In this document: positions 11,749 to 24,133 of the stretch, one piece after another
How positions within the stretch are numbered: position 1 is the first letter of the stretch
Layout of the letters: every line of letters begins with the position of its first letter
Assembly: GCA_021495925.1 (NCBI GenBank)
Contig: JAKEKT010000005.1
Location: 434,001 to 498,000, forward strand
Direction: 5' to 3'
Length of the DNA: 64,000 bases
From: Diplodia intermedia
Lineage: Eukaryota > Ascomycota > Dothideomycetes > Botryosphaeriales > Botryosphaeriaceae
Made by a program: the position numbers and the translations under genes
Notes under the pieces: model-generated
Told to the model about the DNA's origin: nothing
What the model saw: the letters and a program-made list of their open reading frames with translations, nothing else
Database searches by the model: none

Positions 11749-14003
11749 TAGCCGACAAGCTTTCGACCAGAAAGTTGAGTCTTCACCAGAGCAGCCGCAA
11801 TATATCTCAAAGTCCCAAGGGGTCTTTTCAGGGCTCTCATCTAGATACTTTTCCTATTTTGGCGTTTGCCCAGCCGGACTCGGTATGCCGCGATTTCCCT
11901 GCATTCCCCTGTGTCACATCATTTCGCCGGAGTTGCCACCTACATTGCCCAACTGCACAAATATATGTCGCCTTATCAGCGATTGATAAGTTGTTTCCTC
12001 TTCCGCTCACTTGCAGCATTCCACGGCGGGCCAGGGTCGTCATCCAATTGCGGAATGGCAGGGGCGTGGTCGAAATACTGGCGTGCGAAATGCAAGGGAG
12101 GCGCAGGTACGCAAGCCTGAAGAAAAACAAAGTATGGTGCTCAGTAGTTCGGATAAGCCTTGTTATTCCAATGCTAACGGGCTTTGTGTGACAGAACGGC
12201 CTCGGCGAGCTTGTGACGAATGGGGCGCGTCTGCTGCACTACCGGCATACGTGTGGGTGTGGGTGCACCCCGTACCAACGGACCCAGTCGTCCGGCTCGC
12301 GAGCCGTTGACGTAGCAATGAAGGGCACTTGCCATCCGCTTCCCGGGGAGGGATGTCCTCGTACCCGATATCGCGCCTCTTCTCCAACGCACTAATTACT
12401 TGAAGGCATGATCTGACTTCGAGGGGTCCGGAAATTGGCGTCATGCGGAGTTGCTGGATCCGGAAGCTGGCGCGCCGGGCCATTGCGGGTGCTGCATCCA
12501 ACGGTTCACGCGGACATCGTCGATCAGGAAGCCCTTACTGGGGTTGTGGGAAAGTCTGTCTGGACGATTCTGTCATTGTTCCGAGAGGGCATCTATTGCC
12601 CCCGATCGAGGGTCTGCCGCCTGGATTCTGGCAGTGACGAACAGTATTGGTGTTGGCTCTCATACTGCCTTTTTTTTTTTTTTGGTTCACTAGAGAGCTT
12701 CGGCGGCGAAGCTATGACTATTCTCGATGTTGCAAACGCGAGACGTGCATTGGTAGCGCAAATGGTCACCACTGTTTTTGGTGTCGATTTTAAAGGCTTG
12801 GTAGAACAGGTTCTGACTTTACGCCACCACAGTGAACGTTTGATTCAATCTTTGGCTTTCACTGGCTGCATTTGCTGTACGCCCGAAATTGAAGGTGCAC
12901 AAGGTTGCTTTGCCCAACTCCCCATGCACGTGTTTGCCCTCCACGGGTATGCTGCAGGAAGATATATCCTTACACCCCACTTTGCGCACTATGTCCCTAC
13001 TGAGATTGTGGAAGTGGACTCACTTTCTTTTTCGGGTTAGCTTCCAGGGTCGTCTTGAAGAACCGCGTTTCCACGGCTAGTAAACCGTTAAGGACTCCAA
13101 TGGCACATGACACTTTGAGGCAAAATACATTATTAATATCTAATGGAATACTGTCTTGGATCCACTTCGGCTGGCTCTATTTTTTTTTCCCTCTCACCTG
13201 CCACCCAAACCCCAAAGGGAACTGTTTGGCCTTTGTGCAAATAATATATCGGAATTGGAGAAAAATGTAGTAATTGATTTTGGCTGCTCGCTTTCTGACA
13301 TATACAGCCACAGTATACGGGAAATCCTATCGATACGAGAAGACATATAGAGCACAAGCCGGCATGTACACTGGCGAGCGGTGCAAGATGTCGACTGACC
13401 TGTCTGGCGAGATCGAGCGCGTGCGGTCATATGTGACTATTGCGTGTATCTGTAAGTCGGATAGAGTATCGTAAAATCATCTGACGGTATAGTGGACAGC
13501 AGCCTAAGCTCGGGATCGAGGACGGTGGAAGTCAGCTGTGGTGGAAATCGCCGGGCAGATTGCGACATGAAGCGGCAGGCAGCCGCATGGAAGAGTTACA
13601 CATATCAGTCTATCTTGTAGGAAACAACTGCCCTGCAGCAAAGCGCGAGTAGCCAAACCAGCGGCGTGCAAATGCACAGTGAAGCGGGAATGACCGGAGG
13701 TTACACCTTGAAGCGGAAGTGCGCAGTCTGTTTGTGGAGAAAGTCGCTGAGAATCGGCTGGCTGGTTTCCGCAAGCATGGGCGCCTCACTTTCAAGTGCG
13801 CGACTTCCTCTTATGTCGGATCAACGCATTGTTGACGCGTCGCTCTCGCGTTGATGGAAAGTGAGCAGACGACTCCGCTTACTAAGACAGGCCGTGATAT
13901 TTGAACACCACGCGCTTCTTTCCCTAACTCTCGCTTTCTCTCCAGCTTGCGCCGCCCTTGCAACCACATCAGCCGCTGCGCAGATATCACCCAGCACCCA
14001 ACA
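11749..14003. other. Long gene-poor stretch
   Basis: About 2.2 kb with no convincing gene. It contains a T run near 12670, AT-rich patches near 13120-13300, and frames that are short or of odd composition. The longest (12435-13040, plus strand) crosses the T run and has no domain. It should include the 5' region of the NRPS-like gene and the promoter of the next plus-strand gene. Confidence 0.4.
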
Positions 14004-15108
14004 ATGGTCACCATGGCTCCTGATTGGGTTGTGGCCCATGCAGATGACAAGTTCGCGAACGAACTGCGCGCAGCGTGTGTCTCGTTCCTGAGCGACGCAG
14101 CCAAGCAGGGCGACGTACTTCCGCCGAACATACAGTACCCGCCTGACCTTGGCAGCCTCACGATCTACAGGTGCCATATCAATCGCCCTTTCAAGGTCAG
14201 CCTCCGGCCCCGAAGTGCGCGTCAACTGATGTTAATGAGACCAGGGCCTCGATCTCATCTGGACATACGCCTGGTACAAGGCTACTCCGGCTTGGTCGAC
14301 GGACTCGCTCTGGGCTGTGCGCATTGACTATTTCATCCCGCACTTCTTCCTACCTCTGTGAGCATCCATCCAGCTTCCTGACTCCAACGAAAAGCCACCG
14401 ATTGTTAACGTAGGATAACACCACAGGCATCCCGCCCTCAGCAAGGAGGTCAACGGCGAGGATGGCAAGAAGCAGCTGCCCGTGACTTTCTTCACGACCA
14501 AGGAGATTCTTTCCGGCGGCTTCCACGCCTACCACCGCTGGATGCACCAGGACGGCGCCATCCATCCCCGAAGCCATCTCGGCTACCTGGACCCGCTCGC
14601 CACCTCTGACATCAACGCGACCAACCCGCTTCTGGGCGATGCCTTTCACTCCCAGCCTTTGCGCTCCGCGGCTCAGACGCAGAAGTCTCCGGTAGCCGAC
14701 GAGAAGCCGTACAGCAGCGCTCTGACCAAGATCGACCCTGGCAGTCCTGCCAGTCGCCGCTCCCGCAACAGCTTCGTCAAGGGTGCTCGTGGCACTTTTG
14801 ACGACCCTTTCAAGTCTTCTGGATCTGGCTCGCGCAGCGTTCACGCCAGCTTTGGGGACACGCCCGGCAGCGGCGTCGGCAACGGCAGCCTCAGCTACGG
14901 TAGCCTTGAACCCGGCCACAACGTGGAGAAGCTCGCTCGCCCGGATGCCTCAGCTAACGCGAAGCCTGGTGAGACGGTGGAACTGCTTATCAAGAAGCTG
15001 AATGAAGCCAGCCGCACGCTCAGGGCCCAGGAGAAGGCTCTGCGTGAGCAGAGCATGCAGCTCGAGGCTCAGAGGAAGAAGAGTCGGAAGAGTCACACTC
15101 CAGCCTGA
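14004..15108 (+). CDS. Conserved-looking hypothetical protein, upstream member of a paralogue pair
   Basis: Three exons: 14004-14195, 14245-14357 and 14427-15108; introns 49 and 69 bases with phases 0 and 2; 328 residues. Function not recognised. The N-terminal 115 residues form a compact Trp/Tyr-rich domain (WTYAWYKATPAWSTDSLWAV followed by RIDYFIPHFFLP). A Gly/Ser-rich linker with phosphorylation-like Ser/Pro sites follows (GSPASRRSRNSF and nearby). The last 45 residues form a charged coiled coil (LNEASRTLRAQEKALREQSM) ending in a basic tail. The gene 766 bases downstream has the same layout, the same intron phases and similar length. Two in-frame Mets occur at the start (MVTMAP); I chose the first. 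It may bind a partner through the coiled coil, but this is inference. Confidence 0.75.
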
Positions 15109-15874
15109 TCCGTTTCACAGAGGTACGGCTGAGAGGAATTTTGGTTCGTTCAGAACAGCGTTTGGAAAGGTGTGGACTGTGAATCACGGCTACTATTATA
15201 GTATGCGGGAATGCAATAGCTTAGTACCGGTACGCGTACGGCTGGATGGTCTCTGAATAGCTCATGATATTATCATCATTAATACGTGCGCCCTACTGCT
15301 TTGTGTTGCTCAATCGCTGTTTTTCAGACGTACGTGCCAATTTGAAGCAAGTCGGCAATCGACTAGAACCTAAAGAAGGGCAATTGCATAGATTAACAGA
15401 AGATCTATGTCCTCTAAAGTCCACCAAGGATGATACATTCTTCCTACAGTGGCAGGTAAGTCCAATATATAGACGGGGTTTCGCGAATTTAAGGCTCACA
15501 TCTACATCAGGATATCGGATTCAACTATCTAAAGGATTGTAGTATAGTACCTCTATAATGTGGATACAGGCGGGTTCAATTCTTTTGTTATCCGCCGTGA
15601 TATTACCAGAAGTGGTCCACGTACTTCAAGTCCTTCGTCACAGAAGTTTGGTGTTGAGGTTCATATCCAAAATCGCGCTTACTTGACTCGGACTTCTAAT
15701 TGTGGAAATCATGCATGCATGAAGCTGCACGTGGAATCCCATGAGCAGGTGAACAGGTCTCTCGAGATCAGGGTCCAGGAAAAGCACATAAAATGGCTCC
15801 TCAGTCCAATTTAGGCTTTCTTCTTCTTCTTCACTCACTTCTTCACTTACCTCTCTTGTCTCACCGTAACAACA
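15109..15874. other. Intergenic stretch between the paralogue pair
   Basis: AT-richer than the flanking genes, with several short frames but no protein-like sequence. CT-rich sequence (15820-15860) precedes the next start codon, a usual feature of fungal promoters. Confidence 0.5.
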
Positions 15875-16959
15875 ATGGCGGCCGACTTGTTTGCACAAGC
15901 AACAAAGACAACGATCTATCCCGACGATGGACCTTGGGTTGCTTTCCCGGAGCAGCAACACGAGATGGAGTTGCTGTGGATGGATGTCAGCGTCGCCGCT
16001 GTGCAAGCGGGATTCATCAAGGATCCTCAGCTGCGAGAGTTCCAACGGGTTCCAAGAAAGAAGTTGGGGGTCAAAGCGAAACAGTTCGTACGTAAGCCCT
16101 CACTCATGAATTACCAAGGCGCGTGCTGATGGAAAGCACCAGGTCGGCAACATCAACGGACGGTGGACGGAGAATGGCGTATGGCTGGTGGCATACCCGC
16201 TTCTCACTGCCGATGACAAGACCTGGATAGCGAGGTTGGACGTGTTTTATTTCTTTCCGGATGCAGGATCGCCGGTGCAGTAAGTGACAATCCCCCGACA
16301 GACGTGCACTGATCGACTCATCATGTATCAGCGAGTATGTCAAGAACCCTGTACTTACCATCCAACACCTCGTCGAAGACCGCAACATCTGGGACCACAC
16401 CTCACTGGCGTTTGACCGGGGCTCCAAACGCCTCAGGCTCGCGCCGGGTGAGAATCTCGATGAGCTCGATCTTGTCCGGCACACAGCAATTGACGTACAT
16501 CACTACAAGCATAGGGACATATTCCCTCGGACCCTTACGGCGAAAGAGAGAGACGCTGTAGAAAGGAAGGCCAGAGCTAGCAGCTCCCGGGACACACCAA
16601 GCGAGCCGAGAGCATCCGAGACCCCAGCAGCGCGTTCAGTGGGCTCACGAGCGAGATGGCGGGTCGTATTTGGGGACTCCGAAGATGAGCAGGGCGCAAC
16701 AGCCGGTTCTGGTCCGTCGGATCCATCCTCTTCTGGCCTTCGAGCAAGTGCAATGACCAATCTCGGTGTATCGCAAGCGGGTGAGGATGCCAATGCAGCT
16801 CCTGGCAATGGGAGCAGCGAAGGCGGTGGACACCAGGCAGAGAGTAACGAGCTGGAGAAGGCGCTCCAGAGGAACAAAGCGTTGGAGACCATGGTGCGTG
16901 AGCAGGCAAGTGAAATCATCGAATTGAGGCTACGACTGGCTGGCGGAGCGGGGCGGTAG
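15875..16959 (+). CDS. Hypothetical protein, downstream member of a paralogue pair
   Basis: Three exons: 15875-16087, 16143-16279 and 16332-16959; introns 55 and 52 bases, phases 0 and 2; 325 residues. Function not recognised. Exon 2 encodes GRWTENGVWLVAYPLLTADD and then WIARLDVFYFFPDAGSPV, which resembles the Trp/Tyr-rich exon 2 of the gene at 14004-15108 (W..AY followed by W.AR/VRID/LD.F). Exon 3 begins EYVKNPVLTIQHLVED, continues into a low-complexity Ser/Gly/Glu region and ends in a coiled coil (LEKALQRNKALETMVREQ, then EIIELRLRL). Its architecture therefore matches its neighbour: small folded N-domain, disordered linker, C-terminal coiled coil. Confidence 0.75.
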
Positions 16960-17423
16960 AGGCTTCAGAAGACCGAGGATGGGACAGGGGGATGGGGGAG
17001 ACAGATGGGTATCTCAAGCAATGGAACAAATCCCTCTTTGATGTGATGTGCAGTCGGGTGGCGGTGCGTGGAGACGAGCGCGCGACAGGCAGGGGCGGCG
17101 GGCCGACCGTCGGGCTGGGCCCAGAACGGTGACCTCACCCGCATCCTCTCCACGACTCTTCAGCTGCCGGCGAACGTCCAAAAGAACCTCAGCGCCCTCC
17201 CGACTGCCGACTTCTCGCCTGCCCTGGGATCCAGCATGAACGTCGGCCCGCGTGTCGAGTGAGCCTGTAGCGCCTGCGAGCCGTGGCTGCCTGGCGACTT
17301 CCCTTCCCGCCTCGACTGCGCAAACACGCCGCCGCCCACGACTCCCCGCCCTCTGTCCGATCCCCCTCCGGCCTGCTCCTGTCCCACACCCGACAGCCAG
17401 CCCGCTAGGACTCCGCTGCCATC

Positions 17424-18414
17424 ATGTCCACCACCGAAGAGGTTGCCCTCTCCGACACTAGCCGCTCCTTCCGACGCGCCAGCAACAACGAGTACGCCTT
17501 CCGCGTCCCCACCCCGCCGCGCATCATCATCCCGCCGCCCGCAGTAAATAGCCAGGAATCCGCCAATGCCATACGCGTTGCTTCTGTCTCCACCATCGAT
17601 GCCCGCGGTCCGGACCTGAGCTTCCTGGCTGCTGTCAATGGCGGCGAGCTCACCGCCCAAAACGCCGGTTTGGAGTGGACTTATGAGAAGCGCCGCGATG
17701 CTCAGATGGTGACTCCATACCTGTATCTGGGTCCGTCGCCGTTTGCTGCCCTTACGTGTTGCCTTGCGCTAACCCCCGTTTGCAGGCCCTCACAGCGCCG
17801 CAAAGAATCGAGACTTCCTCAGCAAGACCAACATCACCATGCTCCTCGCCGTCAAGCAGGCCGGCATGCCCGTCAATGCCGCCGCCCGTATCGCCAACGA
17901 GATGGGAATCGCCTTCCACACCGTCGACATCCGCACCCCGCAGGACTTGATCGCCTCGTTCCCCCTAGCCTCCGACATGATCAACACGCACCTTGCCGAT
18001 GTCAACGCCCGCATACTTGGCGGCGCATGTGGTCTGAAACATGGAAAGATCCTTATCTTCTGTGAATCGGGAAATGAGAAGTCGGCGGCCGTCGTGGTGG
18101 CGTGGATCATGGAAATGCTGGGCCTGGATTTCCTCAGAGCAATGCAGTTTGTCCAAGGCCAGCGTTTCTGCGTCAACTTCGATGACCACCTGAAGACCGT
18201 GTTGCAGTCATATGGAGACATCCTATCCGCAAAGCGCCTCGTTGCCCTCGACAGCGCGTGTCGGCCCCCGCAACACACCCACTCTGCACAGAGCAGCTCC
18301 AAGCGCACGCTTGACACAACATACGACGAGGATATGGACGTGGATACTGTAGCCGATGCCGACATATTGCGGTTCGAGGGCCGGACACACATTCCGTTCG
18401 AGAGTATCGACTGA
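17424..18414 (+). CDS. Dual-specificity phosphatase-like protein with altered P-loop (STYX-like)
   Basis: Two exons, 17424-17730 and 17786-18414, with a 55-base intron (GTCCGT donor, TTTGCAG acceptor); 311 residues. The splice rebuilds the start of the phosphatase fold, TPYLYLGPHSAAKNRDFLS. The domain continues with a divergent loop and reaches the signature region KILIFCESGNEKSAAVVVAW. In active enzymes this is H-C-x5-R-S. Here the Cys is present, but the His is Phe and the Arg is Lys, so catalysis is doubtful and a phosphate-binding pseudophosphatase role is possible. The N-terminal 90 residues and the last 60 are low complexity; the tail is acidic (DEDMDVDTVADAD). Substrate unknown. Confidence 0.82.
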
Positions 18415-19140
18415 GACTAGGTGGAATGAATCAGCTCATCTCCCGTCGAGCCGCGCTCTATCTTTCTGCTCTCTGTTCACAAGATTTGCACGTCAAGCTC
18501 GCTGCATACAGTTCTATCGGGCCAGCACTTACTACGTTAGCAGTTGTACACCTTTTCTGTATGTCTGCACGTGCTTCTCACAACACATGTACGCGCTGAC
18601 CTTGAGCTCGCGAATAGACACGTACCAATAGGGAAGAAACGGAGGATCGACAGGTGGCATGATACCCGGTGACGGCGTTCTTACTCTCGGATTCATGGCG
18701 GAACTTCGCTTACGCATTTGTAATTGAATCGAGCCCTCGCAATAGTGCTCTGCATCTTGTCTGTATTATGTCTGAACAGTTTCCCTATGACACGTCAAAC
18801 TGATTGAGAGGATCATGCCTTCCGGCTCTTGTGAAATTTTCTTTATCGTACTAACACGGTGTGCTGTAGGTTCGACCTATTGCAGTCCCGCCTGCTGGAT
18901 GTGGCGAATGGCTGTTTCCACAATCACCACCAGACGTTGGCATATTTCTCCAGCAGACGACTGACACCCACTTCACCTCAACTCTTTCCTGCCAACCTCT
19001 TGCCCACTTGCCAAAACAAAGTTTTCTACGGACAACCCGCCCGAAGTGGCAGCTAGAGTACCTGTTCTTCACCCACAGCCTATCGCCACCCAGCAACCCG
19101 GTTTGCAGACTTTTCCACGTGTCACGGCTTCCTCGTGGCA
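18415..19140. other. Intergenic stretch, no supported gene
   Basis: Contains the 3' end of the phosphatase-like gene and CT-rich sequence before the next start codon. Only short frames of poor composition are seen. Confidence 0.5.
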
Positions 19141-21903
19141 ATGAACCTGAGGAAGCAACGCGAGCGCCGCGCGCCTCGTCGTTTCGAAGATGAGCTCGAT
19201 CAGATCTACGCTCCCGAGACCCCCGAACCTCGCGTCATACGCCCCGCCAGCAGACCCGCTCGCCCGCTCTTCCCCGTGGCATCGAAACCGTTTAACCCTG
19301 GCCTGCGTCCTGCCGCTTTCCCCAGTTTGCCACTAGATGATAGGCTAGGAAATGACAGCCACGGAGACGATGACGGAGTGACAGAAGACTCCGGTGCAAT
19401 AGGCTCGACTGTTCGCGGCTCGGAAGGTGAGGATGGCGAAGCTGCATGGGAGATTTTCACCGGCTGACTGAAAATTCACTGTCAGGAACGACGCCCGGCG
19501 GACAAACATTGAAGGATTCACTCATCGTGAAGCTTAGGCTTGACGCGAATGCGGGAGGCTCGCAGCCAGTGACATTGAGAGAGCTGGTAGAACGAGAGGA
19601 CTCTCGCGAAGCGGCATCTTGGTCAGCGGAGCAGGAGCTGCCCAGCATCGTGGACACTGACGTCGAACGGCTATTTCGAAGGTATGGGGCTAGCTACAAC
19701 ACGTCACTCGAAGAGCAGCGTGACACCTGCTCGACACTACCTACGTCGGAGGAGGAGGCGAGGGTCACGGAAAATCCGGGGAAGAACTCCTCAAAGGTAC
19801 GAAAAGTCTGATGAGCTCCAATCTTCTGGTCGATCTCCGGACTGACTACAATAATCATATAGGTGAAGTTTTCAGGGCTCCATCGAATCATGCGCTGCAC
19901 CATCATGGCCAACATGTACATCGGCGCCCTCGAGGAAGGGTTTTATGATCCATTTTTTCCTATCCAACGCCTTCTCGATATCTCGGCAGAAAGTATCATA
20001 CAGGCGCTAGATGTAATCGAAGACGCTTACCTTGACGGCGAGTATCCGACTTGCCTGTCTTCGCCGACCATGCTTGAGAGTCTTCTACAGACACGTCAAT
20101 TTCTCATACAGCAGAACTTGCCACGGCACTTCCTCAAGCCTGTTGATTTGGCGAAGTGTACAACAGACCCGGGCGCCGAGGTGAAACATCCGCATGCACC
20201 GAAAGATGTACACAACATGCCTGCAGCAGATCTTGTCTTCTTTGGTAGACTGGAAGAAGTGCATCCCCGAGAACTGAGCGAAGCATTTCTGGATACATGG
20301 AACGAAATGGACGGTAGTGATTTGCCGGACATACAGCGCAGTACTCCAGGGGGAGCCATAGAAAACCACTTGCTTGGTTTGCAGGAGTACTCCCAACGCT
20401 CTCGCCTCAAGTTGGGACGGTCGTGTTTCCGGGAAGGTGCCGCCCAGCAAGAGCTTCAGCGCCTGAGATTCGGCGGGCGGCAGGGGCATTCGCCCGTCAG
20501 GGAAGAGCCAGCAACGTATTCGCCCTGGATACATCAGCAGCGCTCCAACCCCCAGCTCGTCCACTCACCTCCACTGACCCAGTCCAGAGTCTTCTCTGTT
20601 TCAACGACTGCGCTTCGTCAAGGCTCACCAACACCAACTTCGCTTAACGCACCATTCTACTCCACGACCTTGGTTCAACTGCGTCAAATGTTACCACTCA
20701 CTGCCCCGTCCTCTCCGTCGCCGTCGCCGTCGCCTCCAGGCCTACCTTCCACCATTTATGGCCCCTCGTCATCTATCGAGTGCTCAGAAGTAGACGTATT
20801 GATGATGCTCGGCGCCGCGGCTTCCGCAGCTATCCCCCAAACCGTCTCCTACTCCTCCAGCCCATCGAGAGAAGGAGAAGGAGAAGAAGCGAACACGCCC
20901 GCCACCGAGTCGATGCCCAATGATGATGGCGATGAGAGCTGCATTGTCTCCACCCATCTCACACGATCGAGCCAGCCGCAGCTGTCGATGACCCACACGC
21001 CGCCGTCGACACCAATGACGATGGACACGGAGCCTAGCTCCCCTTCACTGCAGCGGCAGCAGCGACAACAGCAACTGCTCCGACGACGGCCGGAACTCGC
21101 TTCCTCGACGCCATCTGCCATGCTGCTGCTGTTCGAAAGGAACTACCACCGGCACATCCAGGAGCAACAGGCGGCACAGGCAATGGCGCAAGTCAGGTCG
21201 CTGCGAGGAGTGTTGACGACGCGAAGGAAGGATCAAGAGCAAGAACAGGAGCAGCAGCAGGCCGGACGACGTTCTGCTGCAAGTATGGCGATGGCAGACG
21301 ACCGTCAACACATCCACACTGCTTCTCCAGGAACGACAGCCTCTCAAGCAAACAGTCCTGGACTCTACTTCTCCTCATCCGCTTCTCGAACCGAGTCTGC
21401 CGCTTCCAGACCATCATCATCCTCCACCGCGTCTTCCTCTCTCAGCACAGAGACCACCGCCTTCATCACGCCCCCGTCAAGCATCCCCGTGGCTCCGATG
21501 CTGTCCACCATCACCACCACAGCCAACGCCACCGCTACCGTCGCTGCCTCGAACAACGGACTCGGCACTGCCGGTGCCGCTGGCCCCGCCACTGCCGGTA
21601 CCGCCCGCGCCGCCCGCTCACAGAAGCCCGCCTTCCCCAACAGCGCAAGGAAGAGAAACACCGCCGGGACCACCACCACCACCAACGCTACCGCCAACAA
21701 CAACAACAACCGTCGCGCCAGTGCCGCCGCCACCGCCGTCCACGGGCAATTGGCCCTTCCGGGTGCCGGCAGCAACAGCAACGGCGTCGGCGGCCGCCAC
21801 CACCACCGCGGCGGCGGCATCATCCGCTCGCAGCTCGCCATGTCGAACAACAACGGCGGTGGGATGAGGAGGAAGAGCAACGGCGGTGGAGCGATGCCGA
21901 TGC

Positions 21904-21935
<32 letters not shown>

Positions 21936-22286
21936 CAGCTGCCGTTGCCTTCGCCTCGGCTGTCGTTGCTGTCGACGCCGTCGCTGCTTGGCAATGTGCA
22001 TCTGGCTGCTGCTACCGCTGCTGCTACTGCTGCTGCTACTGCTCGCTCGGTTGCTGGTAGCTGTGGCGATGGGGTGGGCGTGTCGGCTGAGAACACGGCG
22101 GCGGCGGCGGCGCTGAGGGGTGGTGGGGAGGGAGAGGGAGAGGGAGAACATGGAGAAGAAGAAGTGCAGAAGGAGAAAGAGGAGGAGGGTAAGACGGGGC
22201 CGGAGAAGTCTGGTGGGAAGGCTGGAGGGAAGGATCCGTATGGGATGTTTATGAAGGGCGTTGTCGAGTATGCTGGGAGCGATTGA
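19141..22286 (+). CDS. Large hypothetical protein with long low-complexity C-terminal half
   Basis: Three exons: 19141-19426, 19486-19796 and 19863-22286; introns 59 and 66 bases, both with CTGAC-type branch sites; 1006 residues. The N-terminus is basic then acidic. Residues about 200-340 look folded (HRIMRCTIMANMYIGALEEG, then FYDPFFPIQRLLDISAES) and probably define a small conserved domain that I do not recognise. From about base 20680 onward the protein is dominated by Ser, Pro, Gln, Thr, Ala, Asn and Gly runs, including QPQPQPQPQ and EGEGEGE. It ends with KDPYGMFMKGVVEYAGSD, which looks specific. The composition suggests a nuclear regulator or condensate-forming protein, but that is a guess. 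Long open frames on the opposite strand are shadows of the repeats. Confidence 0.65.
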
Positions 22287-24133
22287 TTCAGGGTGTTGCG
22301 CAGCATGCATGGATGGGGAGGGGAAAAGAAAGGGGGGGAAAAGTTGAAGGGGAGTTCCAAGCCGCCACGGGATTGTTGTGAGCGTGGGAAGATTGGGTTC
22401 ATGCGGGGATTTTGCCAAACATCGTAGTGTACATGGCTTACATGGCATTCGCAGGGGCTGCATTGGAGTATGGACCAATGGAGTGCGGGCATTCGGCTGT
22501 AACACTAACCAAACATTGCAATTGGTTTCCATAGAGATAAACCTTACGCTAGGCATATGGGTAAGGAGATAGCAGAAATCAACGATACATATTCGGCAAG
22601 TTTCAGTCCAGAAGGTGATGCGCTTTGCACATATACGCGGTCAATTTCTGTTTGGACCGTCTACGTCACGTTTCACAGCCTTTAGTATGGAGGGTCATGA
22701 TGCTCTGTCTTTATTTCTTTCTCTCTTTTCGATTACCCAAAAACTGGGTAGGAGCATTAGCCCTTCCTTCGACCACCCATTCATTCACGACGTTCACCGG
22801 ACACGAGAATACGCTAAAGTACGTAGTAGTCCCGCACACCTCCTTTTAGAACCTCTGGTTGATCTACGCAATGACCACTACTGCATGTAGGCAGACAACA
22901 ACACACCAACACACCGCAAAGTGAAGAAAATCCACATCGCACTCAATGAACAACAAAGAGTGATGATCAAAACCAAAAAAAAAAAAAAAAAAGGGAGCGC
23001 AAGAGAAAAGGAGCCAAAGCAGCAAATCGCAAAACACACGCACGAATGACCCGAGCAAACAACTGCGGCGGCAGCAGCAGCAGCAGCAGCAGCAGAACAA
23101 AGTCCCTCCAGATTGACGATTAGGAGAAGAGAGGGGCGGGGCGGCAAGATAGCCCTAGCGAGATTGGCGCTCGGGGCGCGAGGCGACGACGACGCGAGGG
23201 GCGGCGGCACGGCGGCGGCGTCAATGAATCCTTCTTTTTCTCTCTTCCCTCTCGATCTCCATCCGTGCGCGCCGCCGCCGCCAATCGCACACACGCTCCG
23301 AAGGGCGGGAGTAGCTTTAGACCCTTTCCCGGGAGTTGTTGCCTATCCTTTATGAATCTTTTTCTTTTCTTTCTTTCCCCTCCCCCGCTCTCTCCCCCCT
23401 TGCTCCTCGCCGACGCGGGGAGGAAAGAGCTTGTCGAAGGGTGAAGCAGCACATGGGAGACCGGTCTTCATGATGAAACAGTCGAATGAATTATTGTTAT
23501 GTTGTCGAAACAGACGTAGTATAGTGATTGGCCTCGGCCGAGCGACCGGGCGAGGGCGATGGGGACAGGTATGGGCTCATCCGCGCAAGTACAGCGAGAG
23601 TCCTGCTATGTTCGCTGCATTGTGCGAGCACGTCTTAACAGGCGATTGTTACTTGGGAAGGGCCAGAGAGTACGACAGCGGCGACGACATCCGGAACCCT
23701 CTCAATTACGGAGCACTCAGGCCTCTGAGGCCTAAGGCAGACAAGAAGCGCTTAAGCGCGAGCACGCTCTCTAATCTAAATTATTCTGTGCGCATCATTT
23801 GACGCACATTTCCCGCTCGACCAGTCATAATCAAACCGATCGTGCGGCCCAAGCTTCCGTGCTGCGTCCTTGCCTGGCTGGCCAAGGCGCCGCACCTTCC
23901 CAAGCATGCGGAATAAGAACCAAGAGCTCTAAGGCGAGAAAATAACTTTTGCGATATGAGGCTATGGAGGAGGCGAGTATTATGTGGGTGACGAGGTTGG
24001 ACGATATTAGTGGTGCCATCTTGTAGTTTCTGTCAAATAATGCAAAAAAAGCTGGCCGGTCAGTCGGATGTCTCCAGAGACCCGGATCACCGCCGGCCCG
24101 TGTAGAAGCTGATCATCGTAATGCGTCGCCCGT
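22287..24133. other. Gene-free stretch with simple repeats
   Basis: It holds an A run (22975-22992), a CAG tract, CGG-rich and pyrimidine-rich patches (23210-23400) and short frames. None encodes recognisable protein. It contains the 3' end of ERG5 on the right. A plus-strand frame at 23431-23802 (123 residues) is possible but has no support. Confidence 0.5.
23072..23095. repeat. (CAG)8 microsatellite
   Basis: Eight perfect CAG units in a non-coding region, preceded by two GGC/CGG-like units. The minus-strand Cys-rich frame across it is an artefact. Confidence 0.95.

Noticed and set aside
12435..13040. Plus-strand frame of 201 residues
   Set aside because: Crosses a T run that would give a Phe stretch and shows no protein-like pattern.
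21365..22556. Minus-strand open frames of 312 and 375 residues
   Set aside because: They mirror the repeat-rich third exon of the plus-strand gene at 19141-22286; composition is just the complement of its triplet repeats.
22864..23294. Cys- or Ala-rich minus-strand frames
   Set aside because: Produced by the (CAG)8 tract and the neighbouring A run; non-coding.
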